Assembly (NCBI GenBank): GCA_902771155.1
Contig: CACXVS010000011.1
Span: 36,506-100,505 of the forward strand
DNA from: an uncultured Prevotellaceae bacterium
Lineage (GTDB): Bacteria; Bacteroidota; Bacteroidia; Bacteroidales; Bacteroidaceae
Length of the DNA stretch: 64,000 nucleotides
Direction: 5' to 3'
Shown in pieces: positions 18,324-25,302 of the stretch. Numbering within the stretch: the first letter of the stretch is position 1; each line of letters opens with the position of its first letter. The notes under the pieces were generated by a model that was not told the origin of the DNA, searched no databases, and saw only the letters and a list, made by a program, of their open reading frames with translations. Made by a program: the position numbers and the translations under genes.

Positions 18324-18356
18324 TAATAGCGGCTCGCAGGGCCGCTATTGTTATTT
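18321..18356. terminator. Bidirectional terminator between convergent heme-propeller genes
   Basis: AATAGCGGC (18325-18333) pairs perfectly with GCCGCTATT (18341-18349) around a seven-base loop, and AT-rich arms extend it. The plus-strand stop is at 18321-18323 and the minus-strand stop at 18351-18353, so the whole 27-base gap is the hairpin. Confidence 0.8.
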
Positions 18357-19799
18357 AAATGGAATGGCTTCTTGTTTCATCGCCTTCGCCACATCCTCGA
18401 CATCGAAGGGAACCTTTCCCTTGCCCAGTTCCGGGGCGTTGAAGGATTTCAGGTTATTGTCGTAGAAAGTGGGATGCTGCTGGGGCAGACAGAAAGGTTT
18501 GTGAGCCTTACCGTCCTTATCGACATAGCAGAAATAGGGTTTGCCGTAGAGACCGTCGTCGCGCTTCGAGGCGAAGACAAACCAGCGGCTGTTTGACGAC
18601 CAGGCGTGATAGGTGTCGCTCTTCGGACTGTTCACGATGGTGAGGGAGTCGATGGCACCCGTCTGCAGGTTCATCATCTGAAGGTCGGCTTCTGGATGCC
18701 AGATGGGGAAGGTGCCGTAGTCGGCAACGGTGTAGAGGATGAACTTCCCGTCGGGAGAGATGCGAGGATGGCACACGCTCCGCTGGTTGAAGAGGGTATC
18801 GACCTCGGTGCCGATGGTGCCTGTGCCCTCATCGAAAGGAATGCGCACCAGGCTGTACTGAAGCTGACGGATGTCGGTGGGCAGACTGACGGTATCGGCG
18901 GCACAGTAGTAGATGTATTTCCCGTCTGGCGAGAAGGTCGGGAAGGTCTCGAACTTCAGACTGTCACTCAATAGTGGTGAGGAGATGACCCGGTGCTCCT
19001 CCATATCGGCCACGAAGACATTCGACGAGGCATCATAGACCTCGAGTCGTTTGCTGGGGTCGCTGTGGAAGGCAGGGATAATCTTCTGGGTGGAGTAGGT
19101 GATATAGCGCCCGGTGGGACTGAATCCGAAATACACACTACCAGGGATGCTGAGTTTGCTCAGTTCTCCCTTACGGTTCAGGATGGCTCCACCCCCCTGG
19201 CCGCGAACGTACATCATGGAGAGTTCGGGTGATTGGTTGGCGTAGGTATGGCAGTTCATACAGCGGTTCTCCAGCTGTTCGTAGTGTCCGAGGGCGTTCA
19301 CGTCGAAGTTCTCCACACAGCGCTGCTGAATCTGTACGTGGTTCCATATCTCGTAGTCGGGTTCAATGAGCCGGTAGGTGAGATAGGGGTCAACCTCGTC
19401 TTTCACCACCTGCCATTCGAAGGGCTTGTATGCCGTCCATCGTCCATCGATGAGGGCGGTAATGGTGACGCTTAGTGTCTGACCAGCCGATTGCTGCATC
19501 AGTGCTTTCCAGTCGTCGATGTCAAACACGGCCTCGTTGCCGCTGGCATTCAGCGTGAGACTTCCCACCTTTACCTCCAGGGCCTCACAATGCCCCCTCA
19601 GCAGAAAGTTCAGCGGGGCGATATTCTGAGGGATGGTCACGTTGCAGTAGTCGGGGTAGATGGGCGGCAGTTCATTGCTCTTCTGCACGTTCTCCGGCGT
19701 AGGCGTACAGCCAGTGAATAGTTGATAGCTGATAGTGAATAGTAGTACTACCACTATGCCATTCAACATCCTTCTCAAATCCATGCTTTTTCTAATCAT
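18351..19799 (-). CDS. Lipoprotein with c-type heme motif and TolB-like propeller (module C)
   Basis: This 482-residue third paralogue begins MIRKSMDLRRMLNG, almost the same as module B, and is lipidated at Cys31 (QLFTGC). The heme motif CMNCH is at residues 180-184. The propeller part has FPTFSPDGKYIYYCA, HPRISPDGKFILYTV and HAWSSNSRWFVFASKR. It is more diverged than A from B (QRCVENFDVNALGHYEQLENRC before the heme site). The hydrophobic core of the signal peptide (LLFTISYQLFT) is encoded by heptamer repeats on the opposite strand (19713-19747). It follows the DUF6057 gene at 19830, keeping the module order. No axial ligand beyond the CxxCH histidine can be assigned. Confidence 0.74.
   Translation of the reverse strand: MIRKSMDLRRMLNGIVVVLLFTISYQLFTGCTPTPENVQKSNELPPIYPDYCNVTIPQNIAPLNFLLRGHCEALEVKVGSLTLNASGNEAVFDIDDWKALMQQSAGQTLSVTITALIDGRWTAYKPFEWQVVKDEVDPYLTYRLIEPDYEIWNHVQIQQRCVENFDVNALGHYEQLENRCMNCHTYANQSPELSMMYVRGQGGGAILNRKGELSKLSIPGSVYFGFSPTGRYITYSTQKIIPAFHSDPSKRLEVYDASSNVFVADMEEHRVISSPLLSDSLKFETFPTFSPDGKYIYYCAADTVSLPTDIRQLQYSLVRIPFDEGTGTIGTEVDTLFNQRSVCHPRISPDGKFILYTVADYGTFPIWHPEADLQMMNLQTGAIDSLTIVNSPKSDTYHAWSSNSRWFVFASKRDDGLYGKPYFCYVDKDGKAHKPFCLPQQHPTFYDNNLKSFNAPELGKGKVPFDVEDVAKAMKQEAIPFK
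19713..19747 (+). repeat. Heptamer repeats encoding a lipoprotein signal peptide (antisense)
   Basis: On the plus strand the units are AGTGAAT, AGTTGAT, AGCTGAT, AGTGAAT and AGTAGTA, in register. They lie inside the minus-strand gene at 18351-19799 and encode the hydrophobic core LFTISYQLFT of its signal peptide. The same position in module B is a GC-richer version of the same pattern. Confidence 0.85.
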
Positions 19800-19831
19800 A
19801 ACTATCCACTATAATCTATTCACTATCCACT
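19797..19831 (-). repeat. Heptamer array carrying the module C start codon
   Basis: On the minus strand the units are AGTGGAT, AGTGAAT, AGATTAT, AGTGGAT and AGTTATG. The DUF6057 stop codon overlaps the first unit, and the last unit gives the ATG at 19799. Confidence 0.85.
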
Positions 19832-21233
19832 AAATCTCAGGTGCTTTAACTTTGTCGAAGTAATACCAGTAGGTGTCCTTAAACTTGGGATTACCCCGTT
19901 GGTCGTTGTATTCCATAAAGCGTCGTATCACGTCCTGACTCTGGATGTAGCGCTGCCAGTCTTCCTGTGGGGCATTAGTGCCAGCCAGCCAGATGCAGAG
20001 GGCCTCCTGATAGAGCTTTTTGATGCGAGGCTTGCCTGTCTCGATACAATAGCGGTCGTAGTCGCGCTTGAAGTTTTCAATGTCCTTCAGCAACAGGGTG
20101 CTACAGAGGATATAGTCGAGGGCAATGGTGTTATCGGGATTGGCATCGAGCAACTGCATCATCAGGAAGTGGGCATTGTCGGTGATGGTGATCGTGTCGT
20201 GACGGTTCACCATCTTGATCTTCTCCTTATAGATATCCTTGCCATGCCGTCTGATGTTCTCTGCCCACTGGCGATAGACGAGTGTCTTGTCGAGAATACG
20301 CAGGTATTTCTCTGCAGCCAACGAGTCGCCGCTCACGATGTTGCACTCAGCCAGGCGCCGCATCATACGGACATTGCGGTTATCGCGAGAGAAGACGTTT
20401 GTCATCATGGCAGCCCTCTCCGTAAAGGTCATGTCGCCCAATGCCCAGTAGAGCTCGTTCATGTTTCGAATGGTGAGCATGGGCGTCTCCGGCCCGATCC
20501 GATAGAACGTGCCGAGGTCGGTAGGCGTAAATTTCAACAGGTTGTCGGGCAGTTGTCCGCGCTGTGCCTGAACCAGATTGTAGAAAAACAGCATCTGAGA
20601 AGTCCACCGGTCATAGCCCTCCACCATCTTGATGACCTTATTGTGGTTGCCGAAATAGTATTCACAATCCACGGCGAAGTCTTTTTCGAGGATGAAGTCA
20701 GGACTTTGTATCTTCTTCACTTCCGGGATGCCGAAGAGCAGATAGCAGGGTAACAGACCGCATGCCAAGACTGAGAATTTCAGCAACCTGCGATTCATGA
20801 CGGACACCAGCCAAAGCAAGAGGCACCAGCCCATGACAGAGATGGTGGAAGAGAGTCGGTAGCTCGTACTGAAATGGCAGACAGCCACGAACGTCATCAC
20901 CATCAGTGCCAGTACCAAGGCTACGATGCGGCTCACCTTGAAGTTACGTAGCCCTATATATAATAAGGTGGCGATGGCGAGCAGACAGAGCGTCAGAATC
21001 GTGGCGCCAACGTAGAGGTAATAATAGAACTGCGTCAGGAAATCGCCAATAAGACGTGCCAGCCATCCAGAACCACGGTAGGTCTCGATATAGTCGCATG
21101 AATAAAGGAAAATCTGATTCTGCTCCTGAAAGAAGAAATGATAAGGATACCAGAACTGGAAGAAACACCAGATGATGATGGCCCATAGGACAATCACCGC
21201 TGTGGGGTGATATCTTGATAGAAGTTTCTTCAT
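19830..21233 (-). CDS. DUF6057-family membrane protein (module C)
   Basis: This 467-residue paralogue of the proteins at 11411 and 15029 has an N-terminal hydrophobic helix (about 12-28), then YHFFFQEQNQIFLYSCDYI, the counterpart of the YQEQYQLFL block. Three or four further membrane segments (about 65-170) and a helical soluble part follow (RRLAECNIVSGDSLAAEKYL, as in the paralogues). Its ATG overlaps the stop of the threonine aldolase by four bases, and the heme-propeller gene of module C follows after a heptamer array. The aldolase, this gene and module C therefore form one minus-strand operon. Function unknown. Confidence 0.72.
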   Translation of the reverse strand: MKKLLSRYHPTAVIVLWAIIIWCFFQFWYPYHFFFQEQNQIFLYSCDYIETYRGSGWLARLIGDFLTQFYYYLYVGATILTLCLLAIATLLYIGLRNFKVSRIVALVLALMVMTFVAVCHFSTSYRLSSTISVMGWCLLLWLVSVMNRRLLKFSVLACGLLPCYLLFGIPEVKKIQSPDFILEKDFAVDCEYYFGNHNKVIKMVEGYDRWTSQMLFFYNLVQAQRGQLPDNLLKFTPTDLGTFYRIGPETPMLTIRNMNELYWALGDMTFTERAAMMTNVFSRDNRNVRMMRRLAECNIVSGDSLAAEKYLRILDKTLVYRQWAENIRRHGKDIYKEKIKMVNRHDTITITDNAHFLMMQLLDANPDNTIALDYILCSTLLLKDIENFKRDYDRYCIETGKPRIKKLYQEALCIWLAGTNAPQEDWQRYIQSQDVIRRFMEYNDQRGNPKFKDTYWYYFDKVKAPEI

Positions 21234-22258
21234 CCGAGTATCCTTTCTAATTCATCGATTTCTGCTTCCGTCGTGGCCCAACTGGTCACGAAGCGACAGA
21301 TGGTGTGGTGCCTGTCGGTCTGACCAAAGTGGGAAAACTCCACCTTACGACTGAGTTTCTCTGCCTGTTCGTTGTCGAGAATCACAAACTGCTGGTTCGT
21401 GGGGGAATCGACATAGAACTCAAAGCCCTTGCGGATGAAGAGCTCCTTCATCCTCATGGCCATCTTAATGGCATGTTCCGAGAGTTTGAAATAGAGTTTG
21501 TCGGTAAACAAGGCCTCGAACTGCAGACCAATCAATGCTCCTTTGGCTATTACGGCTCCGTGTTGCTTCTGAATCGAGAAGAAGTGCTTGTGCGCCTTAC
21601 GGTTGGTGAAGACCACTGCCTCACCACAGAGTGCACCGATCTTCGTGCCTCCGATATAGAACACATCGCAGTGACGGGCCAGATAGGGCAGGGTGATATC
21701 GTTGCCATCGGCCATCAGACCATAACCCAGACGTGCGCCGTCGATGTAAAGCGGAATCTCGTAATTCTGACATACCTGATAGATGTCTTTGAGCTCCTTG
21801 GCCGAATAGAGCGTGCCAAACTCAGTGGGGAAGGTGATATACACCAGTCCGGGGTGCACGGCATGATCCTTGTTACCGTCGTGCATATAGTCGTCGAGAT
21901 ACTTGTCGAGCACCTTGGCTTCCATCTTGCCCTGATAGTCGGGGAGGGTTATGATCTTATGCTCCGTAAACTCCACGGCACCGGCCTCGTGTACATTGAT
22001 ATGCCCGGAGCCTACACAGATAACTCCTTCATACTGATACAGCATCGAGTCGATGGTGGTGGCGTTGGTCTGGGTACCTCCCGTCAGGAAGAATATCTGG
22101 GCATCTGGCAGTCCGCAAGCCTCACGGATACAGTGCTTGGCGCGCTCAGAGAATTCATCGAAACCATAGGGTGTCGGCTTGGCATTGTTGTGCCTGATGA
22201 GGTTGTCGAGCACCTGCTGACAGGCTCCATTGTTATAGTCACATTCGAATGATATCAT
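21230..22258 (-). CDS. ltaE: Threonine aldolase family PLP enzyme
   Basis: This 342-residue cytoplasmic PLP-dependent lyase of the beta-eliminating-lyase/threonine aldolase family is expected to split L-threonine or allo-threonine into glycine and acetaldehyde. Visible landmarks are FECDYNNGACQQVLDNL at the N-terminus (where classical enzymes have a DTVT start), FLTGGTQTNATTI (residues 57-69), HINVHEAGAVE (86-96), YIDGARLGYGL (Asp173 contacting the PLP ring) and GGTKIGAL with the probable Schiff-base Lys206. It heads the operon with DUF6057/heme-propeller module C. A divergent -7 box lies directly upstream. Substrate specificity is not visible. Confidence 0.85.
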   Translation of the reverse strand: MISFECDYNNGACQQVLDNLIRHNNAKPTPYGFDEFSERAKHCIREACGLPDAQIFFLTGGTQTNATTIDSMLYQYEGVICVGSGHINVHEAGAVEFTEHKIITLPDYQGKMEAKVLDKYLDDYMHDGNKDHAVHPGLVYITFPTEFGTLYSAKELKDIYQVCQNYEIPLYIDGARLGYGLMADGNDITLPYLARHCDVFYIGGTKIGALCGEAVVFTNRKAHKHFFSIQKQHGAVIAKGALIGLQFEALFTDKLYFKLSEHAIKMAMRMKELFIRKGFEFYVDSPTNQQFVILDNEQAEKLSRKVEFSHFGQTDRHHTICRFVTSWATTEAEIDELERILG

Positions 22259-22270
22259 GCTTGTAGTTGC

Positions 22271-22327
22271 GATTTTGGTGCAAAGTTACAAAAATCTAAG
22301 TATTTATTCGTATCTTTGCACCAAAAT
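22271..22327. promoter_or_regulatory. Divergent promoters inside an inverted repeat
   Basis: Minus-strand TAACTTTG (22281-22288) serves the threonine aldolase and plus-strand TATCTTTG (22311-22318) serves the DUF3089 gene. Both are embedded in inverted-repeat arms: ATTTTGGTGCAAAG at 22272-22285 and CTTTGCACCAAAAT at 22314-22327. Confidence 0.7.
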
Positions 22328-22340
22328 TCTTCGAGGAGCG

Positions 22341-23324
22341 ATGAAGTCAGGATTAAAAACGGCATTTTTAACTCTGTGGGCTATCATGGGAACGGGGTGC
22401 GCCATCCATAGCGTGGCCCTTCAGCAAGAGTCTGAGCCTCTGGTAGCCGGCCCTGTTCCGCCTGCGCCAGATTATGCTGATTCCACCCAGTGGTATATCC
22501 GCGACAGGGGTGCCGATGTCGATCTGTTTTATATCATTTCTACCGAGACTGGTTTTCACATGACTGGTACAGACACCTGCCATTTTGCTGATACTCACGA
22601 TGACTATCTGCGTGGTAGGATGCGCCACGAGATGCATGCTGTCGATTCGTTCTATTCAGGTGGTCTGAACTATTTCTCTCCTTATTACCGTCAGGTGTCC
22701 ATGCAGTCGTGGGCTCATCAAGAAACGGCTTTTGCCCGTCTGCCTCTGGCTTTGTACGATTGTCGTCGTAGTTGGGACTATTATATCAAACACCTCAATC
22801 ACGGTCGTCCGTTTATCATCGCGGGTTTCAGTCAGGGAGCTCATGCCATGATGAATGTGATGCGTCACATGCCCGATAGTCTGGCCAAGCGTATGGTGGC
22901 ATTCTATTGCATCGGCTATAAGGTAACGGCTGAGGACACGGCAGCCTGTCGTCTTTTACGACCAGCCAAGGGTGCTACGGATACTGGTATCACCATCTGC
23001 TTCAACTCTGTCAAGGCACTTGAGTCTGAGATCGATGTGGTGAGCAAGGGTAATCTGTTCTGCATCAACCCCGTCAACTGGCGTACGGATACAGTGCCTG
23101 CACCATTTGTTAATTATGGTAGGAAGAAGAACGATACGCTTACCGCTCAACTCGATCCTGAGAGTCGTCTGCTGTTTATTAGTGGTTATGCCGACGACAA
23201 GCCGATGGCTGTCATTGGTAAACCGGGAAACTATCATAACATGGAACTGAAGTTCTTCTATCCTTATATCCGTCAGAATATGGCTGACCGTGTTGCAGCC
23301 TTTATGGCGAAAAAAGAAGAGTGA
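22341..23324 (+). CDS. DUF3089-type alpha/beta-hydrolase lipoprotein
   Basis: This 327-residue exported protein has a lipoprotein-like signal (IMGTGC). It matches the pattern of DUF3089 proteins, an alpha/beta-hydrolase-like family: PDYADSTQWYIRDRGADVDLF-type N-terminus (its core is YADSTQWYI), then RPFIIAGFSQGAHAMMNV with the nucleophile elbow GFSQG, and a C-terminal NYHNMELKFFY with a possible catalytic histidine. The substrate is unknown. The start at 22341 lies about 20 bases after the -7 box; the frame is open further upstream but would run through the promoter. Its stop codon is inside a terminator hairpin. Confidence 0.7.
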   Translation: MKSGLKTAFLTLWAIMGTGCAIHSVALQQESEPLVAGPVPPAPDYADSTQWYIRDRGADVDLFYIISTETGFHMTGTDTCHFADTHDDYLRGRMRHEMHAVDSFYSGGLNYFSPYYRQVSMQSWAHQETAFARLPLALYDCRRSWDYYIKHLNHGRPFIIAGFSQGAHAMMNVMRHMPDSLAKRMVAFYCIGYKVTAEDTAACRLLRPAKGATDTGITICFNSVKALESEIDVVSKGNLFCINPVNWRTDTVPAPFVNYGRKKNDTLTAQLDPESRLLFISGYADDKPMAVIGKPGNYHNMELKFFYPYIRQNMADRVAAFMAKKEE

Positions 23325-23342
23325 GGCTCGCCTCACTCTTTT
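23317..23342. terminator. Bidirectional terminator (DUF3089 gene and GH13 gene)
   Basis: AAGAGTGAGGC (23317-23327) pairs with GCCTCACTCTT (23330-23340), with A-rich DNA before and T-rich DNA after, so it can act in both directions. The plus-strand stop codon (23322-23324) is part of the stem. Confidence 0.85.
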
Positions 23343-23346
23343 CCTG

Positions 23347-25278
23347 TTAGTAATCCAGCACCAGACTCTGTCTTGGCTTCAGTTTGAGATCCTTCGAAAG
23401 GTCGTAGTAGCGACCAGTCAGAACATCCTTTGCCTTCGCCGTATGACCAATCACCTCAGCATAGCGCCCCACTTCCATCGTGGCTGGCTTTGAGGTACCG
23501 TTCAGGATGACCAAGGCCGTCTTGCCCTGGTACTGACGGGCGATGACATAGACACCCTTGTAGGGGATAAACTGTGTCTGAGAACCTTTGATGATCACGT
23601 CGTTGTTCAGACGCCAGTGCAGTAGTCTGCTAGTCCAGGCAAACATACTCTGCTCGTCCTTCGTACGACCTTCCTTGGTGAAACAGTTGTGGGTGTCGCC
23701 AGGGAATCCGCCAGGGAAGTCGCAACGTACATTACCGTCTGTCACTTCCTTCGTACCGTTCATCAGCACTTCCGTACCATAATATAACTGGGGGATGCGG
23801 TTGATGGTCAGTAACAGAGCCAGTGCCTGCTTCAGAGCCAGCGTGTCCTTGCCATTGCCCAGGAAACGGTCTGTGTCATGGTTTTCGATAAAGGCCATCA
23901 CACTCGAGGGGTTGGGGTAGAGGTAGTCATACACAAACGAGCCATAGAGTCGGTTCAACCCGTTCCACCAGGCATCGGTCTCTTCGTTCTTGGCCTGATT
24001 CAGCTTGTCGAAGAAAGAGAAGTCCATCACCGTCTTCAGATACGAATTGTTCTTGGCGAGTTTCGAGTCCTTCTGCCAGGTAGCGGTATAGGCGGGCTCA
24101 GTCACCCACGTCTCACCCACGGTGTTGAAGTTGGGATATTCCTCGTTGAGTTCCTTCATCCACTGGGCCATCGGTCCAGCATAGGCATAGGGATAGGTAT
24201 CCATACGGATGCCGTCGATGCCTACCGTCTCAATCCACCAGATGGAGTTCTGGATGAGGTAGCGCATCAGGTGAGGATTATTCTGGTTCAGGTCGGGCAT
24301 GGAGGGTACGAACCATCCCTCTACCGTCTCTTTCAGGTCCACTTTCGAGGCATAGGGATCTACCACTGGTGTCAGCTTGTACGATGTCTGCAGATAAGCA
24401 CTCTTTGCAGGCTCCGACCCATCGCTGTTGGCTGTAAAGCCTGTCATGGGATCCCGACCAGACTTCTCTTCCGTGAGCCATTCTGGGGTGTTGAGCCAAT
24501 CCTTTGAAGGCATATCCTGAGTCCAGGGGTGCTCAAAACCGCTATGGTTGAAGATCATGTCCATCACCACCTTCAGTCCCTTGGCATGGGCTTCGTCGCA
24601 AAGGCGCTTGTAGTCGTCGTTGCTACCAAAACGGGGATCCACCTGATAGTAGTTCGTGGTGGCATAGCCATGATAGGTCGAATAACCGTTCTTGGAGTCA
24701 GGTGAGTCGTTCTCCAATACAGGGGTAAACCAGAGTGCCGTCACACCCAGTTCCTTGAAATAGTCCAAGTGTTCACGGATACCATTCAAATCTCCACCAT
24801 GTCGCAACGAGGGTTTTGTACGATCCTCCACATAGTGGCGCATCCCCTTGATCTGTGTAGGATGGTTGGCTCCCTGTGCAAAACGGTCAGGCATCAGCAT
24901 ATAGAGCACGTCGGCATTGGTAAAGCCCATGCGCTTGTCACCGCTCATCTCGCGCTGTTTCAGCTGATAGGGCACCTTCGTCTTGCCGAAGCAGAGTGTC
25001 ATCGTGCCAGGCTGCGCATCTTTCACGTTCATGTAGATCAATAGGTAGTTGGGCGAGTCGAGGCGCACCAGACTGTCTATCCTCACACCGGGATAGTCTG
25101 TCGTCACACTCTCCACATCTCGGATGCCAGGTCCGTACACCATCAGTTGCACTTGTGGGTTCTTCAGTCCCACATACCAGTCAGTTGGTTCGATTTTGGT
25201 AATCACCGCTTTCTTTGCTGCACTCATTGTCAATACATTAGCCATCAGAATGGCCGTTAATAATAAAATCTTTCGCAT
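23347..25278 (-). CDS. GH13 alpha-amylase family enzyme (neopullulanase/cyclomaltodextrinase-like)
   Basis: This 643-residue exported glycosidase acts on alpha-glucans such as pullulan, starch or cyclodextrins. It has a signal peptide (about 1-20), an N-terminal Ig-like domain (about 25-110) typical of cyclomaltodextrinases, and a GH13 barrel. Conserved regions are visible: DMIFNHSG (residues 240-247), GIRMDTYPY with nucleophile Asp360, VGETWV with acid/base Glu389, and ENHDTDRF with Asp468. A C-terminal beta domain ends the protein. It resembles SusA-type neopullulanases of Bacteroides. It follows the HTCS gene by 24 bases on the same strand with no evident promoter between, so cotranscription is likely. 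An alpha-glucanase next to beta-active enzymes is notable. Confidence 0.9.
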   Translation of the reverse strand: MRKILLLTAILMANVLTMSAAKKAVITKIEPTDWYVGLKNPQVQLMVYGPGIRDVESVTTDYPGVRIDSLVRLDSPNYLLIYMNVKDAQPGTMTLCFGKTKVPYQLKQREMSGDKRMGFTNADVLYMLMPDRFAQGANHPTQIKGMRHYVEDRTKPSLRHGGDLNGIREHLDYFKELGVTALWFTPVLENDSPDSKNGYSTYHGYATTNYYQVDPRFGSNDDYKRLCDEAHAKGLKVVMDMIFNHSGFEHPWTQDMPSKDWLNTPEWLTEEKSGRDPMTGFTANSDGSEPAKSAYLQTSYKLTPVVDPYASKVDLKETVEGWFVPSMPDLNQNNPHLMRYLIQNSIWWIETVGIDGIRMDTYPYAYAGPMAQWMKELNEEYPNFNTVGETWVTEPAYTATWQKDSKLAKNNSYLKTVMDFSFFDKLNQAKNEETDAWWNGLNRLYGSFVYDYLYPNPSSVMAFIENHDTDRFLGNGKDTLALKQALALLLTINRIPQLYYGTEVLMNGTKEVTDGNVRCDFPGGFPGDTHNCFTKEGRTKDEQSMFAWTSRLLHWRLNNDVIIKGSQTQFIPYKGVYVIARQYQGKTALVILNGTSKPATMEVGRYAEVIGHTAKAKDVLTGRYYDLSKDLKLKPRQSLVLDY

Positions 25279-25302
25279 ATTGTTTTTAGTTTATAATAGT
25301 TG

